Of a DNA stretch of 64,000 bases, positions 1 through 8,964 are shown piece by piece. Within the stretch, counting starts at the first letter, position 1. Each line of letters begins with the position of its first letter. Origin of the DNA: Acetobacter nitrogenifigens DSM 23921 = NBRC 105050 (GTDB lineage: Bacteria; Pseudomonadota; Alphaproteobacteria; Acetobacterales; Acetobacteraceae); NCBI RefSeq assembly GCF_000429165.1, contig NZ_AUBI01000004.1, positions 186,001 to 250,000 on the forward strand. Reading direction: 5' to 3'. Made by a program: the position numbers and the translations under genes. Under the pieces are notes generated by a model, which saw only the letters and a list, made by a program, of their open reading frames with translations, ran no database searches and was not told the DNA's origin.

Positions 1-549
1 CGAACTGAAGAATTCGTGCGCATCTTCCGGGCTGCTCAGATTGTTCTCCCACCACGCAACCACGCTCTCTGCGGCGAGCGGCAGATGATGCGCCCATCTG
101 GGGACCGGGATGCCCGAGCTGCGGGCGTTCTTCATGAGCTCCAGCACGCCCTGCGCTTCTTTGGCCGCCTCCAGCCCCACCATGATCAGCGGGATCAGGA
201 AGATGAGCGCCAGCGCCGCCGTGAAGAGCAGCGGCAACGTGACGCCGTTGGCGAGGCGCGGCCAGCGTTCGCGCGTTCGCTGATAGAGCGGCCATGTCGC
301 GATCGCGAAAACGCCGCCCCAGACCAGCGCGGTCAGAAACCCTGCGATGGTGTAGAGGGCGACCGCCGCGATGGCGATGCCCAGGAACTCCCTCGCACGC
401 CACTGCGACCGCATGATGACCGAGCGCTGGGCCGGGGTAGAAGCCTCGGCCTCCGCGGGCGACGGGGTCAGAAGATCCGCAGCCGGCGTGCGGCCTGCGG
501 CATGCGCGCCAGGCGGCGGCTCGATCAATGTCTGACCGGTCTTGGACAT
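1..549 (-). CDS. AI-2E family (PerM-like) transporter, 3' end beyond window
   Basis: The frame is open from an ATG at 549 to the left edge, giving the first 183 residues. A proline/alanine-rich cytoplasmic leader of about 45 residues is followed by paired hydrophobic segments at about 54-85 and 100-125. The short motif IATWPLYQR at about 82-90 is typical of the start of the AI-2E/PerM permease family, whose members are about 350 aa with eight membrane segments. A purine-rich AGGGAGGAAG lies about 10 bases upstream of the ATG, which supports this start. The substrate cannot be told from sequence: the family includes autoinducer exporters and Na+/H+ antiporters. It lies 226 bp downstream of the peptidase gene in the same direction. 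The C-terminal half is missing, so the family call rests on the N-terminus. Confidence 0.75.
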   Translation of the reverse strand, partial: MSKTGQTLIEPPPGAHAAGRTPAADLLTPSPAEAEASTPAQRSVIMRSQWRAREFLGIAIAAVALYTIAGFLTALVWGGVFAIATWPLYQRTRERWPRLANGVTLPLLFTAALALIFLIPLIMVGLEAAKEAQGVLELMKNARSSGIPVPRWAHHLPLAAESVVAWWENNLSSPEDAHEFFSS

Positions 550-775
550 CCGAACCTGCTTCCTCCCTGGGGCGGCGTAAAATATGGCCCGCCTTGCGCC
601 GTCCGACCACTCGCGCGGCGGATCAGGGAATGACGCGCAGGTGGGCTTCACCCTGTGCTGCGCCTCCGATTCGTTTCGAATGGAGTACATCCACACACGG
701 CGCAGGACGCCGAGCATACCCCACTTCGCGCGAAGGAGCGAACGGGCGGGGCGAACCGGCCGCTACGGCGCTGCG

Positions 776-2866
776 TCAGCCCCGACGCGCGGCCCCTTCC
801 GCCCAGATGGCGAAAGCATGGATCAGCGCCGCCTCGTCCAGCGACTTGAACCGCCCGGACGCGCCGCCATGCCCGGCCTCCATGTTGATGCGCAGCAACT
901 GCGGCCGCCCGGAGGTCGAATGTTCGCGCAGCTTCGCGATCCACTTCGCGGGCTCCCAATAGGTCACGCGCGGATCGGTCAGACCGCCGATGGCGAACAC
1001 CGTGGGATAGGGCTTCGCCTCGATCCGGTCATAAGGCGAATACCCGGCGATGCGGTCATAGGCAGCGGCGTCGGTCAGCGGATTGCCCCACTCCGGCCAC
1101 TCCGGCGGCGTCAGCGGCAGGGTGTCGTCCGACATGGTGTTCAGAACGTCGACGAACGGCACCACGGCGACGATTCCCGCGAACAGCTCCGGCCGCATGT
1201 TCGCGATCGCGCCCATCAGCATCCCGCCCGCAGAGCGACCGTCCGCGACGATGCGCCCGGCCTCCGTCACGCCCTGAGCAATCAGATGCTCGGCGCAGGC
1301 GATAAAGTCGGTGAACGTGTTGGTCTTGGTCTCTCCCCGCCCGCCGAGGAACCAGTTCCATCCCTTCTCCGCCCCGCCGCGCACATGCGCGATGGCGTAG
1401 ACCCAGCCGCGATCGACCAGGCTGAGATTGCGGGTGGAAAACGTCGGGTCGATGGAGATGCCGTAGGACCCATATCCGTAAAGCAGCGTCGGCGCAGGAA
1501 CGCCCTCCGGCGCGTCGCGGCGGCGCAGCAGCGTGATCGGCACGCTCTCTCCGTCCGGCGCCTTCGCGAACAGCCGCTGGCAGACGTAATCGACCGGATC
1601 GTGGCCGGAGGGAATGTCCTGCGCTTTCAGCAGCCACCGTTCGCGCGTCGCCAGGTCGTAGGACAGCCACTGGCGCGGCGTCGTTGGCGATTGATAGGAG
1701 TAGCGCAACTCGTTCGTAGCAAATTCATAGGAGCCGTCGAGGGACAGCGTGTAGGCGTCCTCATCCGTCGCCAGATGATGGGCCTCCCCCTCTCGTGGCA
1801 GGATCTGGATCGCCGTGTTCGCGTCCACACGCTCCACCCACACGACATGATCAGCGAACGCAGTGCAGTCGGTGATGTAACGGCCCGGACGATGCGGAAC
1901 CAGTTCGCGCCACGCCGCACGCTCGCCGATCTGCGTGTCCAGAACCGTCATCAGGCGGAAATCTGTCGCATCGCCAAGATTCGTGCGGACTACAAAGCGG
2001 TCGCCCCAGTGCGCCAGATCATAGGTCACGCCCTTCTCGCGCGCCGCAACGCACCGCGCCGCCGCCGTGGGGTCATCGCCCGGCACGACCCAGCTTTCCG
2101 CCGTGTCGTGATCGTTGGAGCTGATGACGATCCAGCGCCCCGAGCGGGTGGAGGCGACGCCCGCGAAGAAGCCGGGGTCCTTTTCCTCGTAAACCAGTTC
2201 ATCGGCGCCGCCTGCGACAGCGCGGCGGAACACTTTCACCGGGCGCCCGTTCTCGTCACGCCATGTCCAGAAAATGTATTGCGAATCGGGCGAGAATACG
2301 AAATTTCCCGAGCAGTCCCCGATCTCGACCGGCAGCAGCGCGCCGCTCGCCAAATCTTTCACCCGGACGGTGTAGATCTCCGAGCCCTGCGTGTCCTCCG
2401 CCCAGGCGAACAGCGCGTGATCAGGGCTGTGTGTCGCCGAACGCGCCACGTAGTAGCTGTGATCCTTGGCGCGGGCGTCGGCGTCGAGCAGCACCTCTTC
2501 CTGATCGACGCGATCCTCGTAATGCCGCACATGGCGCGGCTGCTGCGCCCCCGCCTCATACCGAACGCCATAGCGCCAGACGCCATGCGGCAGCGCGGGA
2601 TAGGACTCGTCCTCCCGCAAACGCCCCTTCATCTCGGCCACGATCTCCGCCTGCAAAGCCTGCGTCGAGGCCAGAACGGAATCGCTATAGGCGTTCTCCG
2701 CGCGTAGATGCTCCGCAATATCAGCGCGCAGCAATGTCGGGTCGCGCAGAACGGCCTGCCAGTTGTCATCCTTCATCCATGCGTAGTCGTCGGTGCGCGT
2801 GCGCCCGAGTTGCTCGATGGTGCGAGGGTCCTTGCGGGCGGCGGGCGGGGCGACTGGGTGGAGCAT
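776..2866 (-). CDS. ptrB: S9A serine peptidase, oligopeptidase B-like
   Basis: A cytoplasmic prolyl-oligopeptidase-family enzyme that would cleave short peptides, after Arg/Lys if it is true oligopeptidase B. The first 400 or so residues match the beta-propeller lid, and the C-terminal third is the alpha/beta hydrolase. The catalytic residues are visible: Ser in DGRSAGGM (about residue 545), Asp in GLTDPRV (about 630) and His in EAGHGGASG (about 665). I start at the ATG at 2866 (MLHPVAPPAARKDP, 696 aa, the usual family length) rather than 60 bases upstream, because the extra residues are non-conserved. No signal peptide is seen. A 707-codon antisense frame overlaps it and is a GC-rich shadow. 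The split between oligopeptidase B and prolyl oligopeptidase specificity is not certain. Confidence 0.9.
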   Translation of the reverse strand: MLHPVAPPAARKDPRTIEQLGRTRTDDYAWMKDDNWQAVLRDPTLLRADIAEHLRAENAYSDSVLASTQALQAEIVAEMKGRLREDESYPALPHGVWRYGVRYEAGAQQPRHVRHYEDRVDQEEVLLDADARAKDHSYYVARSATHSPDHALFAWAEDTQGSEIYTVRVKDLASGALLPVEIGDCSGNFVFSPDSQYIFWTWRDENGRPVKVFRRAVAGGADELVYEEKDPGFFAGVASTRSGRWIVISSNDHDTAESWVVPGDDPTAAARCVAAREKGVTYDLAHWGDRFVVRTNLGDATDFRLMTVLDTQIGERAAWRELVPHRPGRYITDCTAFADHVVWVERVDANTAIQILPREGEAHHLATDEDAYTLSLDGSYEFATNELRYSYQSPTTPRQWLSYDLATRERWLLKAQDIPSGHDPVDYVCQRLFAKAPDGESVPITLLRRRDAPEGVPAPTLLYGYGSYGISIDPTFSTRNLSLVDRGWVYAIAHVRGGAEKGWNWFLGGRGETKTNTFTDFIACAEHLIAQGVTEAGRIVADGRSAGGMLMGAIANMRPELFAGIVAVVPFVDVLNTMSDDTLPLTPPEWPEWGNPLTDAAAYDRIAGYSPYDRIEAKPYPTVFAIGGLTDPRVTYWEPAKWIAKLREHSTSGRPQLLRINMEAGHGGASGRFKSLDEAALIHAFAIWAEGAARRG

Positions 2867-2966
2867 CAAGGCTTTCCGTGTGGTGGTCGGAATGGCAGGA
2901 TGGCACAGTTCTGTGTGGGGTGGCACAGGGCATTGAACTGGAAGGGGCTGTCCAGTTTGGGAGTTA

Positions 2967-3814
2967 GGCTCAGGACCTGTTAATTCGGTGAACTGAGCGC
3001 GGCGTTGTGATTCACAGGCTTATCGAAGGAGATTGAGCCTGTGAGTAACATGTTTTTGCTGTCTGAGAGCCAGATGGAGAAGATCAGGCCGCATTTTCCG
3101 CTGGCTCACGGAGCGCCACGCGTGGATAACCGGCGTGTTCTGAGCGGAATTGTTTACGTGATCCGGAACAGTCTTCAGCGGAAAGACGCCCCGAAAGCGT
3201 ATGGCCCGCACAAAACTTTATATAATCGCTTCATTCGGTGGAGCCGCCTGGGCGTCTTCGACCGAATCTTCGTCGCCCTGACGGAACAGGCAGGCCGTTC
3301 GACGCGCCTGATGATCGATGCGATACATCTCAAAGCGCACCGGACAGCGGCCTCCCTGCTCAAAAAGGGGCTTTTCCCCGCCATATCGGACGGACAAAAG
3401 GCGGGCTGAACTCAGAACTCCATGCCGTGTGCGATGGTCAGGGTCGGCCTGTCTGGCTTCATCTGACTGCGGGACAGGTCAGTGATTCCAAAGGCGCAGG
3501 CGTGCTTCTGGCAGATCTCCCCGACGAGACAGAGGAAGTCATCGGGGACAGAGGCTATGACAGCAACCGGATCAGGTTATCCCTCGCAGAACGCAACATC
3601 ACTGCCTGTATTCCCCCGAAAATGAACCGGAAATCAAAGCCGCCTTACAAACGGCGTCTGTATAAAAAACGCCATCTGATCGAAAACATGTTCGCAAAGC
3701 TGAAAGACTGGCGGCGTGTTGCAACCAGATACGACTGCTGCGCTCATACTTGCATGTTCGCAATCCATATCGCAGCAAGCTTCATCTTCTGGCTCAAAGA
3801 ATGAGCCCTGAGCC
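2967..3814 (+). mobile_element. IS5-family insertion sequence (IS427-like), about 848 bp
   Basis: Both ends carry GGCTCAGG facing inward (left 2967-2974, right 3807-3814), with scattered further matches inside. The 848-bp span and two-frame transposase fit the IS427 group of the IS5 family. The bases outside the ends are TTA on the left and TCG on the right, so I see no clean target duplication. Either the ends are placed a base or two off, or the element has recombined since insertion. It sits between the peptidase promoter region and a large membrane-protein gene. Confidence 0.8.
3041..3804 (+). CDS. IS5-family transposase, two overlapping frames (-1 frameshift)
   Basis: The first frame starts at the ATG at 3041 and encodes the N-terminal DUF4096-type region with the first catalytic Asp (MIDAIHLKAHRTA). 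It stops at 3409. The second frame, one base back, carries the rest: TKGGLNSELHAV, the second Asp in EVIGDRGYDSNRIR, and the glutamate region KKRHLIENMFAKLKDWRRVATRYD, ending at 3804. The switch can occur at the slippery run C AAA AAG GGG near 3361-3370, as in other IS427-group elements that make their transposase by programmed -1 frameshifting. It is therefore probably functional rather than a pseudogene, though a decay mutation cannot be excluded. Confidence 0.85.
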
Positions 3815-4195
3815 TCGTCCGCGCGCACTACGCCTCCGCACCAAAGGGGTCAGTTTTTGGCTCCTATACCCTCTCAATCAGGGTCAATTTTCCATGCCGG
3901 TTGGAATGCCATCGTCTTTCATAGCGTATCGCTCCATGCTGCGGATTCAGGCAGGCTCTCACCCGCCACAATACGCCGCCTCCTCAGATCACCATCACGC
4001 AGTTTCAGCCACAACTCCCCGCAAACTTGGCCAACCTCCGCCCGACCGCGCTTTCTTGTCACGAACTGAAGGGGACTGGCCTATAATTGCCAACCTCGGA
4101 TATAAAGACTGGGGAGCTGTCATGCTATCGTAATCTATACCGCGAGCCACGATAGCGGGGATACATAGAATAAAGACTAAGGAGCGGACCGCGTA
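3815..4195. other. Gap: no gene; possible IS21-type end remnant, hairpin and short repeat
   Basis: No credible gene in 381 bases. Two short strings at about 3846-3862 and 3886-3903 (GGGGTCAGTTTTTGG and AGGGTCAATTTTCCATGCCG) resemble the repeated ends of IS21-family elements and may be a relic. An 8-bp inverted repeat, GCTATCGT/ACGATAGC, lies at about 4123-4155. The phrase AAAGACT-NN-GGAGC occurs twice (about 4102 and 4171), the second copy including the ribosome site of the next gene. TATAAT at 4082-4087 is a candidate -10 box. Confidence 0.4.
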
Positions 4196-6901
4196 GTGCC
4201 CCGAACCATAACAAACCCGATTACTCGAGAATGGCTGGCTTTAATCTTTTTGCTGGCGCTTCCTTTCTTGATCCATGCGCCGGGTCTTCTGGGTTTTCTG
4301 TCGGAAGATCCAATTTACAGCTTTCTGAAATTCGGCCCGCTCCCGGAGGATCCGGTTCTTCCCGGCTTTCCCGGATGGCTTGACCCCAACTCCGGGGCCA
4401 CTACGCAGGCATTGGGCGCGTCGGCGGCTCGGCAGTGGCTTTCGGGACACGTACCGTGGTGGGATTCCTATTCCGGCATCGGAATGCCAATGGCTGCGGA
4501 AATGCAAAGTTCCGCGCTATTTTTCCCGTTTGTCCTTCTTCTCGCCCTACCGAACGGTCTGGTTTTATTGAAAATCGCCATGCAGTGTCTCGCAGGGTTC
4601 GCAATGTATGGTCTAGCGCGAGAGATGCGGATTTCTTTCGGCGCGCGTATCGTCGTCAGCACTCTTATGGAGTGCTCAGGAACTTTTGCGTGGTTTTCGC
4701 ATGGACCGATCATGCCTGTGCCGTTTTTGCCGATGCTGGTATGGGGAATCATGAGATGCGGCGGGAATCGGGACGCGGGGCGTCGCTGGGGATGGCTTCT
4801 CGTTGCATTGGGCATCGGTGGTTCAATTATCGCAGGGTTTCCGGAGACAGCGTTTCTTGATGGACTTCTTGCGCTTGTGATTGCTATATGGCGGATCGGT
4901 ATCTCCCGCCACGGCCTGCCCACGGCTCTCCATATTATCGGTGGTGGATTTTTGGGAGTGCTTCTTTCCGCCCCCGCATGGGTTCCGTTCATTCTTCTGA
5001 TTCGCAATGCCTATCTTGGCCAGAATTCCGATATAGGGACAGCCCACGCGGATGTTGCGAATGCGGCCATGCTGTTGTTTCCTTATCTTCTTGGGCCACC
5101 GCAATTCGCGTTTTTCGTTCAGGCTAACGAAGCCGCTAGAGCTTTGTGGTGGCACACTAGCGCCTATTGCGATTTCACTTTGATCCTGGCAGCTCTTGTC
5201 GGGTTGGCAGGCGCAGTTTTTTCCTCTCGTCGGACCGGGAGTGTTGCATGGCGTGGTTTGCGAGTGGTCCTTGGCCTCTATCTGTTAATGACGGGGATGA
5301 AGGTTTTTGGCATCCAGCCTGGACAATACCTGATGGATATGATTCCAGGCATCCGTCAGACCATGACGCATATTTATATCGGGCCGAGCTGGTGGTTCGC
5401 TCTCAGCCTGCTCGCCGGACTGGCATTCGATGATACGCGCACAGCCGCAAAAGCGGCTGTGCGGCACGCATGCGTGCTGACGTTTGTTCCGCTTGCAGTG
5501 ACAAGCGTTCTGGTGGTGAGCGGCGCACGCAGCGCTATTGCCGAGTTGTGGACGCACGGCCACCATTACCACGCTCTTGTCGCATGGTCTTTCATGTGGG
5601 CCGTAACTACAGCGACGCTTCTTCTCTGGGGATTCTGGAAATCCGGAAAGAGCGGAAGAGTGTTGGTTGGAATGACGCTGTCGGTCAATTCCGTTGTCCT
5701 GTTTTCGGTCCCCTTGCTCTGTGGTGTGAAACCAGTAAGATCCGATGAGAGCGCTCTATCTGCCTTGCGGCATCTGACCCGACTGCAGCGGGTGCTGAGT
5801 CTTAATGCTCTAGCTCCCAATTATGGCGCCTATTACGGGATCGCTTCGATCAATTACACCTATCTGCCAGTGCCACGGAATTTTGCGAACGAAATCGCGG
5901 CGCATGCGATCAGTGACGGTGACCCGACACAGTATATTCCGGCGGGACTTAGTCGGTCTATGTCCGATACTCCCGAGTATTGGCAGAACATTCAGACCAT
6001 CCCACAGCTTGGCTCTGGACAAACGTTGGAGTGGTTGCGCAAACAATCCGTAGGCTTCATCGTGGCCCGCAATGGTACGGACGTATGGAGAGACCGTGCT
6101 GCATCCTCCATTGGACCCGGGAGCGCTGTGCCCGTACCTCTAGGCACGGGTACCGTCCGTGGACAGATCACGCTCCCCGCACCAGGAAAAGACGGTAAAG
6201 AGACAACCGCGACGATCCGAAAAATCGGTGTGTCTTTGGGAACCTATCAGGGCGCGTCTCGTGGGCGTATAGAGATGTCGCTGTGTGCGTCCGATGACTG
6301 CGTCACGGCGACTGGCGAACTGGATCGCGCTAACGACAATAGGCTGACATGGCTAGATCTTTCGCATCCTCTGACAGTTTCTCAGACTGGGGAACGAACG
6401 TTGGATGTAACGATCAGGGGCAGTCAAACGGATCGCCCGGCGGCGCTCTGGATGTGGCCCGCACGACAGAGGCAGGCCGAGCACATTCCTTTCTTTGCCG
6501 TGGACTACAATTTTAACCAGCCGGGACTGGAAACGATCTACAGCGATCCTTATGTATTTATTCAAACCATCCCTGGTGCAGCACCCTATTTTTCGGCTCC
6601 CGGCTGTATAGTGAAGCCGACAGATCGTAATGCGTTGAGCGCCGACTGCCCGGTGGGAACGACGCTGGTCCGGCATGAATTGTATGCAGAGCATTGGCAC
6701 GCGACATTAAACGGAGCCTCGGTTCCTGTCGGGATGACGGAGGACGGGCTACATCAGACGGTGACGCTCCCACCGGGAAAATCAGCGATTACATTTGATT
6801 ACAGGCCCCCGGGATATCGACTGCTGTGCACGCTGTTCGGTTTGGGGCTGGCAGGATGCGCAGGGTGGCTGATGATGGAAAGAAGAAGGCAACGTCTTTA
6901 A
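4196..6901 (+). CDS. Large polytopic membrane protein, YfhO-like
   Basis: The 901-residue protein starts with GTG at 4196; AAGGAG lies about 13 bases upstream. It has a hydrophobic N-terminal half with about ten or more membrane segments (the first at about 12-32), a segment at about 445-505, a long soluble region (about 530-870), and one last membrane helix at about 872-892. The N-terminal WWDSYSGIGMPMAAEMQSS stretch, two-thirds soluble C-terminus and terminal helix resemble YfhO and related GT-C-like membrane proteins thought to modify surface glycopolymers. No active site is assigned. GC is visibly lower than in the flanking housekeeping genes and it sits beside an IS element, so transfer is plausible. 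The precise function is unknown. Confidence 0.6.
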   Translation: MPRTITNPITREWLALIFLLALPFLIHAPGLLGFLSEDPIYSFLKFGPLPEDPVLPGFPGWLDPNSGATTQALGASAARQWLSGHVPWWDSYSGIGMPMAAEMQSSALFFPFVLLLALPNGLVLLKIAMQCLAGFAMYGLAREMRISFGARIVVSTLMECSGTFAWFSHGPIMPVPFLPMLVWGIMRCGGNRDAGRRWGWLLVALGIGGSIIAGFPETAFLDGLLALVIAIWRIGISRHGLPTALHIIGGGFLGVLLSAPAWVPFILLIRNAYLGQNSDIGTAHADVANAAMLLFPYLLGPPQFAFFVQANEAARALWWHTSAYCDFTLILAALVGLAGAVFSSRRTGSVAWRGLRVVLGLYLLMTGMKVFGIQPGQYLMDMIPGIRQTMTHIYIGPSWWFALSLLAGLAFDDTRTAAKAAVRHACVLTFVPLAVTSVLVVSGARSAIAELWTHGHHYHALVAWSFMWAVTTATLLLWGFWKSGKSGRVLVGMTLSVNSVVLFSVPLLCGVKPVRSDESALSALRHLTRLQRVLSLNALAPNYGAYYGIASINYTYLPVPRNFANEIAAHAISDGDPTQYIPAGLSRSMSDTPEYWQNIQTIPQLGSGQTLEWLRKQSVGFIVARNGTDVWRDRAASSIGPGSAVPVPLGTGTVRGQITLPAPGKDGKETTATIRKIGVSLGTYQGASRGRIEMSLCASDDCVTATGELDRANDNRLTWLDLSHPLTVSQTGERTLDVTIRGSQTDRPAALWMWPARQRQAEHIPFFAVDYNFNQPGLETIYSDPYVFIQTIPGAAPYFSAPGCIVKPTDRNALSADCPVGTTLVRHELYAEHWHATLNGASVPVGMTEDGLHQTVTLPPGKSAITFDYRPPGYRLLCTLFGLGLAGCAGWLMMERRRQRL

Positions 6902-7030
6902 CGGTTTATGGAATTCGGGCTTTAAGGACCGAATCATCTCGATTTACGCACGGGTCATCAGCAGATGAGAGATCCTGGGACATCTTCTTGAAATCTATGC
7001 TGTGGAGCCTATCGGGCTCCACAGACGACA

Positions 7031-7180
7031 TTATTCACTTTGCATGACCAGGTTAGCAACGTTTCTGAGCAAGAGGGATGCGAAAGCGATGGTGTGCATT
7101 TCAGCAAGTGTTGAAGCGCAGCGCTCGTAGTCTTTCACAGCCTCCCGCACCGTGTCGACCACGCGAACGCTCTCTCTACG
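7031..7180 (-). pseudogene. Remnant of an IS5-type transposase C-terminus
   Basis: Translation of the minus strand gives RRESVRVVDTVREAVKDYER followed by CASTLAEMHTIAFASLLLRN. This aligns with the usual end of many IS5-family transposases (RRWVVERTFAWL...KDYER...L..M..IA...LLLR). The catalytic core is missing, the upstream reading does not look like transposase, and no second end was found. It is a decayed fragment of an element different from the intact one at 2967-3814. The call rests on this single motif block. Confidence 0.5.
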
Positions 7181-7438
7181 AGCCATCGCTGGGTAATAAC
7201 ACAAAACCCATATTACCAGCGGCAGGATGACGATTTCGAGATTTGTATCATGGCCTTCGACAGATTTCTCCGGTTTTGACCCAATATGGCACTGATCGCC
7301 CATGGCAGTTCAACTGCTGCCATCTATTGCCTGCTGGTATAGCTTCCGCCAGCGGACCCACTTCTGCCCGGTCATCCCTGCTTGCAGGCGTCAGCGGAGA
7401 TTCCACACCCGTTGTGGAAATGGCCCGACTTTCTTTAC

Positions 7439-8848
7439 TCAGACGCCGCCACCACCACCCACCCTCGCCCCAACCGCCCTCCGCAACGCCGCATACACCC
7501 CCCGTCCCCCCATCTGCCCCACATTGAACCGCATGGAGCCCGACAGCGTGCGCGAGACACTGAACACGTCGCCCGGCGCCAGCACCAGCCCATCCCGCAG
7601 GGCGATGCGGGCGAGCGTCGCGGCGTCCACGCCATCCGGCAGCGCGCACCAAAGATAGAACCCGCCGCGCGGCGTCAGATGTGGAAAAATTCCGATTTGA
7701 CCGAGATGTTTCGTCGTCTCGCGTCTGGCCGTGGCCAGCCGGCGCCGCAGCGCCTCCATATGCTTGCGGTATCCGCCGTCGCTCAGGATCGACAAAGTCA
7801 CCTCGGCGGCGACGGGACACACGGCGCTGAAGCAGGTCGCGACCTGCAGATCCGTCAGCGCCTCGATCCACTCCGGCGTCGACACGATATAGCCGCAACG
7901 TAAAGAAGCAGACAATGTCTTGGAAAAGCTGCCGATGCGGATGACGCGCCGCAGTCCGTCCAGCGTCGCCAGACGCGGCGACGGTTCGGGCTCGAAATCG
8001 GCGAAGATATCGTCCTCCACGACGATCATGTCGTGTTCCGCCGCGATGTTCAGGACGCGATGCGCCACGCGCGGCGAGATCGTGGCCCCCGTCGGGTTAT
8101 GCAACGCCGAGTTGGTGACGTAGAGCCGGGGCCGCGCCGCCGCCACGATCTGCGCGAACTGTTCGACGTTCGGTCCGTCCGCCTCATAAGGGACGCCGAC
8201 CACGTTCGCGCGATGCGCCCGCAAAAGCGCGCGGAAATTGAAGTAACACGGGTCATCGACCAGCACCGTATCGCCCGGACGCAGCAGCAGGCGGCACACA
8301 AGATCCAGCGCCTGCGACCCGGAGCCGGTCAGAAGGATCTGGTCCGACGCGACGGGCAGATTTTCTGCTGCAAATTGCCGCGCCAGCAGCCGCCGCAGCG
8401 GCAGGGAGCCCCGCGCGGGGCTGTATCCGGCCAGCAGCGCGTCGTCGCCGCGCGCCGCCGCCCGCATGGCGCGCCGGATCGCATCACCTGGCATCCACTC
8501 CGCCGGGAGCCAGCCGCAGCCAGGGCGTGGCGTATCTGGCGCTGCGTCCAGCGATTGCCGGGACACCCAGAGCGGGTCGATCTCCCGGTTGAACTGTGGC
8601 CCCGCCTCCGTCAGCATGAGAGCGGGGGCCGCACCTGCGACGTAGAACCCGGAGCCTGCGCGGGCGCGAATGGCTCCCTCCGCGACCAGCCGGTCATAGG
8701 CTTCGACCACGGTCGAGGGGGACACGCCCATCGCGTCAGCGCAACGCCTGACCGACGGCAGGCGGTCTCCCACGCCCAACGCGCCGCCGCTTATGCGCGC
8801 GCGTATCGCCGTCACCACATCCGCCGTGCGGGAGCCTCGCGTCGTCAT
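7439..8848 (-). CDS. MocR/PdxR-type GntR regulator with aminotransferase domain
   Basis: A 469-residue transcription factor. Residues 10-70 form the GntR winged helix (RLPSVRRCADAMGVSPSTVVEAYDRL region). Residues about 110-460 are a fold-type I aminotransferase domain with NPTG at 251-254, Asp280 and the PLP lysine Lys310 in SFSKTLSASLR. Such proteins bind PLP as a Schiff base and usually sense an amine or PLP itself rather than catalyse transamination. It is divergent from an EamA exporter, a common pairing for this family, with an inverted repeat between the two genes. The C-terminus ends in a run of glycines (GARVGGGGGV), which is unusual. The effector is unknown. Confidence 0.92.
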   Translation of the reverse strand: MTTRGSRTADVVTAIRARISGGALGVGDRLPSVRRCADAMGVSPSTVVEAYDRLVAEGAIRARAGSGFYVAGAAPALMLTEAGPQFNREIDPLWVSRQSLDAAPDTPRPGCGWLPAEWMPGDAIRRAMRAAARGDDALLAGYSPARGSLPLRRLLARQFAAENLPVASDQILLTGSGSQALDLVCRLLLRPGDTVLVDDPCYFNFRALLRAHRANVVGVPYEADGPNVEQFAQIVAAARPRLYVTNSALHNPTGATISPRVAHRVLNIAAEHDMIVVEDDIFADFEPEPSPRLATLDGLRRVIRIGSFSKTLSASLRCGYIVSTPEWIEALTDLQVATCFSAVCPVAAEVTLSILSDGGYRKHMEALRRRLATARRETTKHLGQIGIFPHLTPRGGFYLWCALPDGVDAATLARIALRDGLVLAPGDVFSVSRTLSGSMRFNVGQMGGRGVYAALRRAVGARVGGGGGV

Positions 8849-8880
8849 CGCTTCCAGTCCGTATGGTAAAAAGTATCGGT

Positions 8881-8908
8881 ACAGTTTTTCGATATTGTAC
8901 TGAACTGT
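8881..8908. promoter_or_regulatory. Candidate MocR operator between regulator and exporter
   Basis: ACAGTT (8881-8886) and AACTGT (8903-8908) form a perfect 6-bp inverted repeat separated by 16 bases. It includes a second GTAC core (GGTACAG and TTGTACTG). It lies 33-60 bases from the regulator start and 57 bases before the exporter start. GTAC-containing repeats are typical MocR-family sites. Binding by this protein is an inference. Confidence 0.55.
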
Positions 8909-8964
8909 TCCTGTCGCCGCCAGCGCCGGATCGCCTACCGTTCCCGAAAATCGTGGGGGACTTC

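Noticed and set aside
584-2707. 707-codon plus-strand frame opposite the oligopeptidase gene
   Set aside because: Arg/His/Pro-rich shadow of a GC-rich gene; no domain, and the minus strand has a full catalytic triad.
7248-7898. 216-codon minus-strand frame within the MocR gene
   Set aside because: Wrong frame of the MocR gene and Arg/Gly-rich; not a real second gene.
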